Below are positions 24,452 through 33,224 of a stretch of 64,000 nt of DNA, one piece after another. The stretch is from Halorubrum yunnanense (lineage in GTDB: Archaea > Halobacteriota > Halobacteria > Halobacteriales > Haloferacaceae). The stretch lies in contig NZ_JAODIX010000019.1 of the NCBI RefSeq assembly GCF_026586675.1, positions 52,439 to 116,438 on the forward strand, read 5' to 3'. The notes beneath the pieces are model-generated. The model was not told where the DNA came from. It did no database searches and saw only the letters and a list, made by a program, of their open reading frames with translations. Numbering within the stretch: position 1 is the stretch's first letter; every line of letters starts with the position of its first letter. A program made the translations under genes and the position numbers.

Positions 24452-25182
24452 CGACGCACCACCCGCCCTATCGCACGCCGGAGCCGCGCTCCGCGCCGCC
24501 GGAAGTAGGCGTCGAAGAGGACGCCGGCGACGAGCCCGGCCAGCGTCACGTAGATCCATTCGACCATCAGCGCGTCGTTGGTCGTCAGGTAGCTGGTGCC
24601 GAGCACCCGGTCGGCGTTCCACCGGAGCACCGTCCACGCGGCCGCCGTCGCCATCGTCGTCAGCACGACGAACACGACCGCGAACCAGTGTGTCACGCGC
24701 AGCGTGGTGAACATCTGGAGCTCCACGGTGATGATCAGCGCGAACGCGGCGATCGCGAGGTACGTCGCAAACGTCCCGAGTTCGCCCCCGAGGAGCACGC
24801 GCACTAACACCGGCAACAGCGCCAGCCCGAGCACCTCCCACGGGAGCATCACCCGCGGGTTCCCCGCCGCGACCGCCGGCGCGACCACGACCGCGGCCAT
24901 CGCGGCGACGAGGATCATCGGGAGGAGGTCGAAGTCGAGCAGGCTCTCGACGAACACGCCGACCAGCACCGCCAGCATCGCCCACGCGACCAGCGCGTTC
25001 GTCCGACCGTTGCGGAACAGCCGCGCCAGTCGGTCCTCGATGACGGTCCGCTCGGGGCTCTCCGGATCGCGGTCGGCCAGGTCGGACAGGCCGGAGCCGG
25101 GCGAGTCGGGGTCCGTGGGATCCGACCCGTCGACTTCGGAACCCTCGTCCGAAGCACCTCCCGCGGATCGGTCGGTGTCCAT
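24448..25182 (-). CDS. Haloarchaeal integral membrane protein, unknown function
   Basis: 244 residues from ATG 25182. An acidic soluble N-terminus (~1-65, Asp/Ser/Pro/Glu-rich) is followed by RNGRTNALVAWAMLAVLVGV and about six transmembrane segments, with WNADRVLGTSYLTTNDALM in a late loop and a basic C-terminal tail (FRRRGARLRRAIGRVVRR). I do not recognise the family. It is coupled to the YjdF-like gene by an ATGA overlap, so the pair probably works together. Confidence 0.8.
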   Translation of the reverse strand: MDTDRSAGGASDEGSEVDGSDPTDPDSPGSGLSDLADRDPESPERTVIEDRLARLFRNGRTNALVAWAMLAVLVGVFVESLLDFDLLPMILVAAMAAVVVAPAVAAGNPRVMLPWEVLGLALLPVLVRVLLGGELGTFATYLAIAAFALIITVELQMFTTLRVTHWFAVVFVVLTTMATAAAWTVLRWNADRVLGTSYLTTNDALMVEWIYVTLAGLVAGVLFDAYFRRRGARLRRAIGRVVRR

Positions 25183-25272
25183 ACCCTCTCTCAGGTCGGC
25201 CCCCGCTATATGGATTGCCTCTGTGCCACGCCGAACGGACGCCCTTTTGTCCGTCACGTCCCTCCCGTCGGT

Positions 25273-26040
25273 ATGAACTGCCGGCGGTGTGGCACCCCGC
25301 TCCGTAAGCCCGGGGACTACTGTCTCACCTGTAACACCGCCAACGCCGACGCGGTCGTCGTCGAGTTCGCCGAGGACCGCGCGCGCCTGACGATGCTCGA
25401 CGAGGACGAAGTCGTCGGCGAGACGACGGTGACGACCCGCCCCGAGAGCGACGAGCGGCTCACCCAGATCCAGCTCCGCAACTTCGCCGGGCAGGTTGCC
25501 GACGAGATCCGCCGCAAGCGACCCGACACCGTCTACGCCGCCGGCGCGCGCGAGCCCCTGCGGGAGACGCGCGCCCAGGTCCACCACGAGTTCTACCGCG
25601 TGCCGGACGCGGGCGTCGACGGGGAGTCCGACGACGGTCGCGAGCGCGCGAGCCCCGTCGTCTCGTGGGTGCTCGACCGGCGCGGCGACCGCGCGCTGGC
25701 GGTTGTCGAGACCCCGCCGCGAGAGAAGATCGGCGGCTCCCACTCGACGCTGATCGGCGACCGCAAGGGCCGGAAGGCGGTGAGCACCGTCGCGCAGCAC
25801 CCACACGTCAAGAAGATCGTCCCGGGCCCTATCGACGCCGGGGGGACCGGATCGCGGACGGGGCTCCGCGCGAAGGCGACGCGCGCCGGGACCAACGGAA
25901 ACGTCCGACTGCTCCTCCGCGACGGGTCCAGCGTGCAGGAGAATCGGATCGTCACCACCGCGATGGACCGCGAGACGGGCGAGCGCGTTCGCGAGGACCT
26001 CAACGAGGCGCTCCGGGAGGCGGAGCTTCAAGACGAGTGA
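25273..26040 (+). CDS. DUF2103 predicted metal-binding protein
   Basis: 255 residues from ATG 25273. A four-Cys zinc ribbon opens the protein (MNCRRCGTPL and YCLTCNTANADA). The rest has GGSHSTLIGDRKGRKAVSTV and HPHVKKIVPGPI, typical of the archaeal COG4031/DUF2103 family (name recalled from memory), and a basic stretch GLRAKATRAGTNGNVRLLLR. The zinc ribbon and basic segments suggest a nucleic-acid role, but no function is established. Divergent from the membrane-protein operon. Confidence 0.8.
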   Translation: MNCRRCGTPLRKPGDYCLTCNTANADAVVVEFAEDRARLTMLDEDEVVGETTVTTRPESDERLTQIQLRNFAGQVADEIRRKRPDTVYAAGAREPLRETRAQVHHEFYRVPDAGVDGESDDGRERASPVVSWVLDRRGDRALAVVETPPREKIGGSHSTLIGDRKGRKAVSTVAQHPHVKKIVPGPIDAGGTGSRTGLRAKATRAGTNGNVRLLLRDGSSVQENRIVTTAMDRETGERVREDLNEALREAELQDE

Positions 26041-26083
26041 GGAGCCGGCTCGCGCCGCCCCCCGCCGCCCGCGTTTTCCCGGT

Positions 26084-26117
26084 AGGTATATGAGCCGGCG
26101 GCCGCGATCGCTTATAA
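26084..26117 (+). promoter_or_regulatory. Promoter region of the DtxR-family gene with two TATA-like boxes
   Basis: GGTATATGAG (26085-26094) lies ~30 bases before ATG 26118, the spacing for a leaderless transcript. A second TATA-like TCGCTTATAAATG runs into the start codon itself (26108-26120); if used, it would produce an RNA lacking this start. Proteins of this family often bind near their own promoters, so the second box might be part of an operator. Confidence 0.4.
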
Positions 26118-26777
26118 ATGCTGAGCGACGTCATGGAGGACTACCTGAAGGCGATCTACGTCCTCCAGTCGGAGGGGGGCCCTCCCGTCTCGACGTCCGC
26201 GGTCGCGGAGTACCTCGAGAAGACCTCCCCGTCGGTCACGGACATGCTGGGGAAACTGGAGGAGCGCGGGCTCGTCGAGCGGGAGCCGTACCAGGGCGCG
26301 GAGCTCACCGCGGAGGGCGAGGCGGTCGCGCTGGAGGTCGTCCGCCACCACCGGCTGCTGGAGGCATTCCTCGCCGACCGACTCGACTACGACTGGAGCG
26401 AGGTCCACGACGAGGCCGACGCCCTGGAACACCACATCTCGGAGGAGTTCGAGCGTCGCGTCGCCGAGGCGCTCGGCGACCCCGCCGTCGACCCCCACGG
26501 CGACCCGATCCCCGGGGCCGACCTCGAACCCGTCGACGAGGGGAGCGGCCCGCGGCTCTCCGACCACGCCGAGGGCGACCGCGTGGTCGTCACCCGGGTG
26601 TCAGACCGCGACGAGGACGAGCTGGACTACCTCGCCGACGCCGGGATCACGCCCGGAACCGAGATCGATGTCGTCGATATCGCTCCCTTCGGGATGGTGA
26701 CCGTGGCGACCCCGACCGCTGAGCAGAGCCTGCCGGCGGCGGTCGCCCGGTCGATCCGCGTCGAGGACGCGGACTGA
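26118..26777 (+). CDS. Metal-dependent transcriptional regulator (DtxR/MntR/IdeR family)
   Basis: 219 residues. N-terminal winged helix: MLSDVMEDYLKAIYVLQSE, SAVAEYLEKTSPSVTDMLGK (recognition helix) and LVEREPYQGAELTAEGEAVA (wing). Metal/dimer domain: VVRHHRLLEAFLADRLDYDW and DALEHHISEEFERRVAEALG, with the HHR...H and E ligands of the family. C-terminal SH3/FeoA-like domain: LADAGITPGTEIDVVDIAPFG. Such proteins repress metal-uptake genes when Fe or Mn is bound. No metal transporter is adjacent, so targets are elsewhere. Confidence 0.92.
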   Translation: MLSDVMEDYLKAIYVLQSEGGPPVSTSAVAEYLEKTSPSVTDMLGKLEERGLVEREPYQGAELTAEGEAVALEVVRHHRLLEAFLADRLDYDWSEVHDEADALEHHISEEFERRVAEALGDPAVDPHGDPIPGADLEPVDEGSGPRLSDHAEGDRVVVTRVSDRDEDELDYLADAGITPGTEIDVVDIAPFGMVTVATPTAEQSLPAAVARSIRVEDAD

Positions 26778-26911
26778 GCGCGTCCGGGCTCCCGTCCGTC
26801 CCCGCTGCCCTCGTATCGCCCCCCACCTTCGGCCATCGGTGTCGCTTTTCCGGCCCTGACGCCCACTCTTCGTTCGCGGATTTTTTCACGAAACCGACCG
26901 TTCGGAGCGGT

Positions 26912-27610
26912 GTGAACCTCCTCGTCACGCTCGGTGCGGGGGTCGTCTTCGGCCTCGCGCTCGCGGCCCCGCCCGGCCCGATGAACGCCGTCATCGCCGG
27001 GGAGTCGGTGCTTCGGGGGCGATTCGCCGGCTTCCGCGCCGGGCTCGGCGCCGCCACCGCCGACGCGATATTCTTCGTACTCGCATACCTCGGGGTCGTC
27101 GCCGTCGTCGACTCGTTCCCGCTGCTCCGCGGCGCGATGGTCGCCGGCGGCGGCGTCCTGATGCTGTACTTCGCCGTCGGCGCGGCCCGCGGCGCGCGCG
27201 CGTCCTTCCGGCCGACCTCGGGCGACGAGCCGTCGATCGAGGCCGGAAAGGGGTTCCGCAAGGCGTTGGTACTCGCCCTGACAAACCCGTACCAAGTGCT
27301 GTTCTGGCTCACGGTCGGCGTCGGGATGCTGCGCCCCAGCGAGCTCGACGTGCTCGCCCGCCTCCCGGTCGTCGGCGCCGACCTCGCCGGGACCTTGGTG
27401 GTCTCCACCGGGTCGCCAGCGCTGATCGGCGGCTTCTTTCTCGGCGTGCTGATCTGGATCGTCGGGTTCCCCGTGGGACTCGCCGCCGCCGAGAACCGGA
27501 CCGAGACGTTCGCGCCGGTCGTCGCGGTCGTCTCGGCGGTCGTGCTTGCCGGGTTCGGCGTCTTCTTCCTCTACGACGCGGCGACGACGCTCTCGGCGCT
27601 GGCGGGGTAG
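26912..27610 (+). CDS. LysE-family amino-acid/metabolite exporter
   Basis: 232 residues, GTG start. The N-terminal VFGLALAAPPGPMNAVIAGE is the LysE/RhtB signature, about six transmembrane helices follow, and FRKALVLALTNPYQVLFWLT is the conserved helix containing the NPK/NPY-like motif. The family exports amino acids or related solutes. The lysine block is 17 kb away, so any link to lysine is not supported by context. A TTTTTTCAC box ~28 bases upstream may be its promoter. Confidence 0.85.
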   Translation: MNLLVTLGAGVVFGLALAAPPGPMNAVIAGESVLRGRFAGFRAGLGAATADAIFFVLAYLGVVAVVDSFPLLRGAMVAGGGVLMLYFAVGAARGARASFRPTSGDEPSIEAGKGFRKALVLALTNPYQVLFWLTVGVGMLRPSELDVLARLPVVGADLAGTLVVSTGSPALIGGFFLGVLIWIVGFPVGLAAAENRTETFAPVVAVVSAVVLAGFGVFFLYDAATTLSALAG

Positions 27611-27686
27611 ACGCCGCGGCGCGGCGAGGCCCCCGCCGGCCGCCGACATGGACAACGGCTTTGCCCCGCGAGCGCGACCGACCCGT

Positions 27687-28739
27687 ATGTTCGAGAAGTC
27701 CACGTGGATCAAGCTCCCGCGCAACGTGCTCGTCGGTCACGACGTGATCGACGACCTCGGCGCCGCGGTCGGCGAGTTATACCTCACGGGACGGCCGCTG
27801 ATCGTCACGAGCCCGACGCCGAACGAGATCGCCGGCGACCGGGTTCGCGCGCAGTTCGACGACCCCGAGACCGCGGTCGTCGAGGAGGCCTCCTTCGACG
27901 CGGTCGAGGAGCTCACCGCGACCGCCGAGGCGATCGACCCGGGCTACCTGATCGCCCTCGGCGGCGGGAAGCCGATCGACATCGCGAAGATGGCCGCCGA
28001 CCACCTCGACGTCGGCTTCGTCTCCGTCCCCACGGTCGCCTCCCACGACGGGATCGTCTCCGGGCGCTCCTCCATCCCCGAGGGCGACACGCGCCACTCG
28101 GTCGCCGCCGACCCGCCGCTGGCGGTCGTCGCGGACACGACGCTGCTCGCGAACGCCCCGTGGCGGCTCACTACCGCGGGCTGTGCCGACATCATCTCGA
28201 ACTACACCGCGGTGAAAGACTGGCGGCTCGCCCGGCGGCTCCGCAACGTCGAGTACAGCGAGTACGCCGGCGCGCTCTCGGAGATGACCGCGGAGCTGCT
28301 CGTCGAGAACGCCGACATGATCCGCCCGGGCTTGGAGGAGTCCTCGTGGGTCGTCGTGAAGGCGCTCGTCTCCTCCGGCGTCGCGATGTCGATCGCAGGC
28401 TCCTCGCGGCCCGCCTCCGGCGCGGAGCACCTCATCTCCCACCAGCTCGACCGCATCGCCCCCGGGAAGGCGCTCCACGGCCACCAGGTCGGCGTCGCCT
28501 CGATCATGACGGAGTATCTTCACAGCGGCGAGAACGGCCGATGGAGCGCGATCCGCGACGCACTCGACGAACTCGACGCCCCGACGACCGCCGCCGAGCT
28601 CGGCGTCGACGACGAGGAGCTGCTCGCCGCGCTGACCACCGCCCACGAGATCCGCGACCGCTACACGATCCTCCAAGGCGGGATCAACCAGGAGGCCGCC
28701 ATCGAGGTCGCGACGGCGACGGGCGTCGTCGAGCGGTAG
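27687..28739 (+). CDS. egsA: NAD(P)-dependent glycerol-1-phosphate dehydrogenase
   Basis: 350 residues from ATG 27687 (MFEKSTWIKLPRNVLVG). It makes sn-glycerol 1-phosphate, the stereospecific backbone of archaeal ether lipids, so it is a hallmark archaeal gene. Nucleotide-binding GGGKPIDIAKMAADHL, VPTVASHDGIVSGRSS with the metal Asp, and two zinc-His regions (GAEHLISHQLDRI and ALHGHQVGVASI) are visible. Its length is normal for the family. Confidence 0.96.
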   Translation: MFEKSTWIKLPRNVLVGHDVIDDLGAAVGELYLTGRPLIVTSPTPNEIAGDRVRAQFDDPETAVVEEASFDAVEELTATAEAIDPGYLIALGGGKPIDIAKMAADHLDVGFVSVPTVASHDGIVSGRSSIPEGDTRHSVAADPPLAVVADTTLLANAPWRLTTAGCADIISNYTAVKDWRLARRLRNVEYSEYAGALSEMTAELLVENADMIRPGLEESSWVVVKALVSSGVAMSIAGSSRPASGAEHLISHQLDRIAPGKALHGHQVGVASIMTEYLHSGENGRWSAIRDALDELDAPTTAAELGVDDEELLAALTTAHEIRDRYTILQGGINQEAAIEVATATGVVER

Positions 28740-28835
28740 CCGGGACGACGTCGTCGAGCGGGAGGCAGCAGATAGCCCGCCCCGACCGGCGGGAGCACCC
28801 GAAGCCGACTTATCGCTCCGTTCCCTCCACCCGAT

Positions 28836-29495
28836 ATGTCCACCGCCAGCGTTCGCGACCGGGCCAAGGAGCGGGCCGGCGCGATCACCGTGATCCTCAC
28901 GATCGTCGGCTACGGGGCCGTCGGCGGCGTCTTCCTCGTCCCGGAGTTCCAGGCGCTGTTCCCGACGCTGACCCGCGGCACCGTCGACCTGCTCGCGCAC
29001 GCCATCGCCGCGGTCAACACCGTCACCGTCGTCACGCTCTCGCTCGGCTGGTACTGGATCCGCAACGACGAGGTCAGAAAGCACGCGGCCGCGATGACAA
29101 CCTCTTTCGCTCTCATCCTCGTCTTCCTCGCGATGTACCTCCCGAAGGTCGCGGGCGGGGGAACGAAGGAGTTCGTCTTGGACTCGGCGTACGGCTGGGT
29201 CCCCTTATGGGAGTGGGTGTACCCGGCGTACCTGGTCATGCTCGCGGTCCACATCCTGCTCTCCGTCGTCTCCGTCCCCGTCGTCCTCTACGCGATCGTC
29301 CTCGGGCTCACGCATTCGGAGCGGGAGCTCCGGAACGAGACGCCGCACCGCCGCGTCGGTCGGATCGCCGCGAGCGCGTGGATCCTCTCGCTCGTGCTCG
29401 GCGTCGTCACCTACGTCCTGTTGAACCACCTGTACGACTCGACGTTCGCGGCCGCCGAGGCCGCGACGGTCCTCCTCCCGGTCGTCCTCGGCTGA
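28836..29495 (+). CDS. DUF420 membrane protein
   Basis: 219 residues with six predicted transmembrane segments. Conserved features include HAIAAVNTVTVVTLSLGWYW, an RKHAAAMTTSF segment (Arg-Lys-His at the membrane face), YPAYLVMLAVHILLSVVSVP and HRRVGRIAASAWILSLVLGV. DUF420 (CtaM-like) proteins are associated with cytochrome oxidase assembly or haem-copper enzymes in other prokaryotes; here no oxidase gene is adjacent, so the role is inference. A TATA-like GACTTATCG ~26 bases upstream fits a leaderless start. Confidence 0.82.
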   Translation: MSTASVRDRAKERAGAITVILTIVGYGAVGGVFLVPEFQALFPTLTRGTVDLLAHAIAAVNTVTVVTLSLGWYWIRNDEVRKHAAAMTTSFALILVFLAMYLPKVAGGGTKEFVLDSAYGWVPLWEWVYPAYLVMLAVHILLSVVSVPVVLYAIVLGLTHSERELRNETPHRRVGRIAASAWILSLVLGVVTYVLLNHLYDSTFAAAEAATVLLPVVLG

Positions 29496-29557
29496 TGAAC
29501 CCCGGCACCGGCCGCCCCCACCGAAACGCTTGACTCGCCGTCGCCACACCCTCACCC

Positions 29558-30880
29558 ATGACCAACTGGATTGGCGACACATTCACCAGCGACGCCGGCT
29601 GGAGTCACCTCGAAGCGCTGGTCGACCTCGGGAGCCGCATGGCTGGCTCCGACGGCGAGCGCGAGGGGCTGGAGCTGACGCGCGACGCGCTGGCCGACGC
29701 CGGCGCGCGGAACGCGCGGATCGAGGCGTTCGAAATCCAGGGCTGGGAGCGCGGCGACAGCGCGATCCGGCTCGGTGACGAGACGCTCGCCGAGGGCATG
29801 AACGCCTGCATCGCGCTCCCGCGGAGCCCGAGCGGCGAGGCGACCGGTGAGTTCGTCGATCTGGGGTACGGCGTCCCCGAGGACTTCGAGGCCGACCTCG
29901 ACGGGGCGGTCGTGATGGCCTCGTCGGACACGCCCGACTCGGTCGACCGGTTCGTTCACCGCAACGAGAAGTACTGCCGCGCCGTCGAGGCCGGCGCCGC
30001 CGCCTTCGTCTTCGCGAACCACGTTGAGGGGACGCTTCCGCCGACCGGCAGCGTCGGCACGGCGGACGCCCCCGTGGGCGATATCCCCGCGGTCGGCGTC
30101 TCGAAGGAGACCGGCTCGCGGCTCGCGCGTCGGTACGAGGGCGACGAGCTGACCGTCGCCGTCGACTGCGAGACGCCCGACGCGACGAGCGGGAACGCCG
30201 TGGCCGAGCTCGGCCCCGACACCGACGAGTACCTCGTCGTCTCCTCGCACGTCGACGCCCACGACCTCGCGGAGGGCGCGATGGACAACGGCGCCGGCAC
30301 GGCGACGATCGTCGAGGTCGCCCGCGCGCTCGCCGCCCGCGAGGACGAGCTCGACCGGCGGGTCCGGTTCGTCGCCTTCGGCGCCGAGGAGGTCGGGCTC
30401 GTCGGTTCGTCGCTGTACGCGGAGGGTGTCGACCCCGACCGACTCGCGGCCGTCGTCAACGTTGACAGCAACGTGTTCGGCCGCACCCTCCGGCTCGACC
30501 ACCACGGGTTCGACCCACTGGCGGCGGCCGGCGAGCGCGTGAGCGACCGCTTCGATCACCCAGTCTCGCTCGGCGCGGACCTGGTCCCCCACAGCGACCA
30601 CTGGCCGTTCGTGGAGCGCGGGATCCCGGGGTACATGGTCTCCGGCGAGACCGAGGGCCGCGGCCGCGGCTGGGGCCACACCGGCGCCGACACGCTCGAC
30701 AAGCTGGAATCCCGGAACCTCCGCGAGCAGGCGATCCTGCTGACCGAGCTCGTCGTCGAACTCGCCGACGAATCCGTAACAACCGAGCGCCGGGACCGCG
30801 ACGAGATCGCGGCCGCCCTCGAGCGGGAGGGGAAGGCGACCGGCATGAAGGTCACCGGCGATTGGCCGTTCCAGCGGTAG
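29558..30880 (+). CDS. M28-family aminopeptidase
   Basis: 440 residues. The two-zinc site reads SSHVDAHDLAEGAMDNGAGT (His, Asp), FGAEEVGLVGSSLYAEG (catalytic Glu-Glu), VNVDSNVFGR (Asp) and PHSDHWPFVERGIPGYMVS (His). A PA-type insertion (around residues 105-205; NEKYCRAVEAGAAAFVFANH) precedes the catalytic part. No Tat or Sec signal is seen, so it should be cytoplasmic. Peptide or dipeptide hydrolysis is expected by family; specificity is unknown. Confidence 0.92.
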   Translation: MTNWIGDTFTSDAGWSHLEALVDLGSRMAGSDGEREGLELTRDALADAGARNARIEAFEIQGWERGDSAIRLGDETLAEGMNACIALPRSPSGEATGEFVDLGYGVPEDFEADLDGAVVMASSDTPDSVDRFVHRNEKYCRAVEAGAAAFVFANHVEGTLPPTGSVGTADAPVGDIPAVGVSKETGSRLARRYEGDELTVAVDCETPDATSGNAVAELGPDTDEYLVVSSHVDAHDLAEGAMDNGAGTATIVEVARALAAREDELDRRVRFVAFGAEEVGLVGSSLYAEGVDPDRLAAVVNVDSNVFGRTLRLDHHGFDPLAAAGERVSDRFDHPVSLGADLVPHSDHWPFVERGIPGYMVSGETEGRGRGWGHTGADTLDKLESRNLREQAILLTELVVELADESVTTERRDRDEIAAALEREGKATGMKVTGDWPFQR

Positions 30881-30932
30881 CCCCCGCCGCGAACCGGGAG
30901 GTTTTCACGCGCGCCGGCCGCACCCCTCGCGT

Positions 30933-31703
30933 ATGGAACCGTCGGAAGGGCGCATCGCGGTCGTCGGCGACGATCGGGCGACGGCGCTCCAGGACGCGCT
31001 CGCGGGCCTCTCCTACCGATCCGTCGACAGCGACGCCGCCGACGCCGTCGTCGCCGTCGGTGACGACGCCCTCCGCGACGCCCTCGTCGACGCGCCGAAC
31101 GCCCCGGTGATTCCGGTCGGCGCGCGGCGGCTCGCGGTGGATGTCGACGCCGCCGAACGGCGGCTCCGGGCGCTGATCGACGCGGCGCTCCGCGGTGGGG
31201 AGGACGACGACGGGGGCGGTCCCGCGGCCGAAGTCCGGCGCGTCACGCATCCGACCCTCGCGGTCGACGCGGGAGACGGGCAGACGCGACGCGCCGCCTT
31301 CGACGTCGCGCTCGTCACCGCGGAGCCCGCCCGCATCTCCGAGTTCACGCTCGACATCGTCGACGGGACGAACGAGTCGTTCCGCGCGGACGGCTTCGTC
31401 GCCGCCACCCCGCTCGGGAGCGACGGGTACGCCAACGCCGTCGGCGGCCCGGTCGTCGAGCCCGGCGGCGGCCTCTCCGTGGTGCCGATCGCCCCGTTCC
31501 GGACCCGAACGGACACGTGGATCGCCGCGGACCGACTCTCGCTCTCAGTCGAGCGGGAGACGGAATCGGTCGCCCTCGTGGTCGACGGGGACGAGCGCGG
31601 GGCCGTCGCGCCGCACCGGCCGATCGCGATCGAGGCGGTCGACTCCGTCACGATCGTGACGCTCGCGGGCGGGCACCGAGCGCGGCGATCGGAAACACTC
31701 TAA
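30933..31703 (+). CDS. NAD-kinase-like protein lacking the GGDG motif
   Basis: 256 residues. The C-terminal half has the NAD-kinase beta-rich domain with EFTLDIVDGTNESFRADGF, the family TPLGSDGYANAVGGPVV (normally TPTGSTAY) and IAPFRTRTDTW. The N-terminal half, however, has VVAVGDDALRDAL where active kinases have GGDGT, and the second NE/D motif is unclear. It is therefore probably a diverged paralogue with altered or no kinase activity. Length is near the short archaeal PpnK. Confidence 0.75.
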   Translation: MEPSEGRIAVVGDDRATALQDALAGLSYRSVDSDAADAVVAVGDDALRDALVDAPNAPVIPVGARRLAVDVDAAERRLRALIDAALRGGEDDDGGGPAAEVRRVTHPTLAVDAGDGQTRRAAFDVALVTAEPARISEFTLDIVDGTNESFRADGFVAATPLGSDGYANAVGGPVVEPGGGLSVVPIAPFRTRTDTWIAADRLSLSVERETESVALVVDGDERGAVAPHRPIAIEAVDSVTIVTLAGGHRARRSETL

Positions 31704-31727
31704 TAACTCGTCACCGGATGTGTCGAT

Positions 31728-32171
31728 ATGGACCCACTGCAGTTCCTCGTTCCCCTCGGCTGGCTGTCCGCCGTCGGACCGGTGCTGCCGTACGCGATAC
31801 TCGTGATGGCGGTCGCGAACCTCGCGACGCGCCACCTCGCGCACCGCCGCCACGTCGAACAGGGCGACTCGGACGACGGCGTCGAGCCGTACACGCCGCA
31901 CGCGTTCACGAACATCGGGCTCGTGCTGTTGAGCTTCCTGTTCGTGCTCGACGCCCCCGTCAGCGGCGTGATCCTCTCGGTGCTCGTGATCACGATGCTG
32001 ATCGCCGACCTCTTCGAGCTGGAGGCGCGCAACGTCGAGGCGCGCAACGACATGCCGATCGAGGCCCCGAAGAGCTCGATCGCCGCGTCGCTGCTCGTCT
32101 TGGTGTTCGCCTCCTACTACGCCCTGTGGTTCCTCGTTTCGGGCCTCTGGGACCAGTTCGTCATCGCCTGA
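31728..32171 (+). CDS. Small haloarchaeal membrane protein (DUF7313-like)
   Basis: 147 residues with about four transmembrane helices and a conserved-looking loop DGVEPYTPHAFTNIGLVLLS. The helix LDAPVSGVILSVLVITMLIA and cytoplasmic FELEARNVEARNDMPIEAPK follow. I associate it from memory with a haloarchaea-only family (DUF7313) encoded near cytochrome b genes, which fits the respiratory cluster 300 bases downstream on the other strand. Function unknown. Confidence 0.7.
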   Translation: MDPLQFLVPLGWLSAVGPVLPYAILVMAVANLATRHLAHRRHVEQGDSDDGVEPYTPHAFTNIGLVLLSFLFVLDAPVSGVILSVLVITMLIADLFELEARNVEARNDMPIEAPKSSIAASLLVLVFASYYALWFLVSGLWDQFVIA

Positions 32172-32458
32172 AACCGACTTCGGACGCCGCCGTTCCCGCC
32201 TCGCTATCGACGGTCGCGGTGTCGCTTTCTCCGTCGCTGCCACGTCCCTCCCACCCGTGACCTGCGCTTCTCCTGTTCCGCCGCGAGTTCCCCCTACCGT
32301 TCTCGAGGTCGCGGCTCCGCGCTCACGGTCGCGTCCGCTCGCCTGCTCTCGTCGGGGGTCTCGCGGGAGCCGTATCCACGCGGCGAGCCGGACGGACGTC
32401 TCCGGGTGACGGAAAATCGCGGAACAGAAGCGGGCCGAAAAACGACGCGGGCCGACGG
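32172..32458. other. Intergenic region, convergent
   Basis: 287 bases between the DUF7313-like gene and the end of the cytochrome b cluster. CGAAAAACGACGCGGGCC near the cluster end could give a weak poly-T terminator on the minus strand. No gene, repeat or RNA was recognised. Confidence 0.4.
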
Positions 32459-32743
32459 TCAGTTCGCGGCGTCGCCGTCGGCGCCGTCGTCGAGGGCGTC
32501 GCGCAGTTCGCGGCTCGCTGGGATGAGCACCCAGAAGGTGAGCGCGCCGAGGATCATCACCCAGAAGAACGCGTCGCCGGCGACGAGGCCGATCTCTCCG
32601 TAGGCGCTGTCCACGCCCTCGGCGGGGTTGACCAGCTGCACGATGTCGTAGTACGAGGGCGTCCGGTACCATCCACCGAAGGTGAGCCAGCCGAGGCCAC
32701 CGAGCGTGAACAGGGCGAACCCCTTCATGAACTCGTCTGCCAT
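32459..32743 (-). CDS. Small membrane protein of the cytochrome b cluster (DUF7314-like)
   Basis: 94 residues with two hydrophobic segments (FALFTLGGLGWLTFGGWY and AFFWVMILGALTFWVLIPAS) and an acidic tail. It is the last gene of the cluster and lies four bases after the preceding gene. I link it from memory to a haloarchaeal DUF found next to petB/petD; a role as small subunit or assembly factor is inference. Confidence 0.7.
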   Translation of the reverse strand: MADEFMKGFALFTLGGLGWLTFGGWYRTPSYYDIVQLVNPAEGVDSAYGEIGLVAGDAFFWVMILGALTFWVLIPASRELRDALDDGADGDAAN

Positions 32744-32747
32744 TGTT

Positions 32748-33179
32748 TTACGATTCGCCGGAGTCGTCTTGAGACTTTCCCATCCCCTGGCCGCGGAACC
32801 GCGTCCCGAGCACGTACACGGCGGTCCCGCCGACGATAAACGCGATGCCCGCGATCGCCAGCACGGCGACCAGCGCGTCCTTCGAGGGGTAAAGGCCGGC
32901 GCTGTTCAGGAGATAGACGATCGTCGTCCGAACGAAGCTGATCTGCAGCGTCGCGGCGTCGACGAGCGTGAACCCGATCAGGTACGCGACCACGGCCGCC
33001 AGCGTCGAGAAGACGGTGACGGCCTTGTACAGGCGGAACGGAACGACGACCTCGCGCCCCTCGGTCCCGGCTCGGGGGCCGGTCGGCTCGCTACGGGGGT
33101 CCTCCTGTTCGTCCGCGGCGATCGGGTCGCCCGTCTCGTCGAACGCCTGTGCGTCGTCGTGGTCGGTGGGTGATGACAT
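32748..33179 (-). CDS. Membrane protein of the cytochrome b cluster (DUF7315-like)
   Basis: 143 residues. An acidic soluble N-terminus (~1-45) is followed by two transmembrane helices (VTVFSTLAAVVAYLIGFTL and ALVAVLAIAGIAFIVGGTAV) separated by a loop with YLLNSAGLYPSKD. It lies 45 bases after petD and just before the 94-residue gene. Haloarchaea-specific; function unknown. Confidence 0.7.
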   Translation of the reverse strand: MSSPTDHDDAQAFDETGDPIAADEQEDPRSEPTGPRAGTEGREVVVPFRLYKAVTVFSTLAAVVAYLIGFTLVDAATLQISFVRTTIVYLLNSAGLYPSKDALVAVLAIAGIAFIVGGTAVYVLGTRFRGQGMGKSQDDSGES

Positions 33180-33224
33180 CGAGGGAGTGTGCGGCGGGAA
33201 AACGGAACCGGGTGTTCGAGGCCG

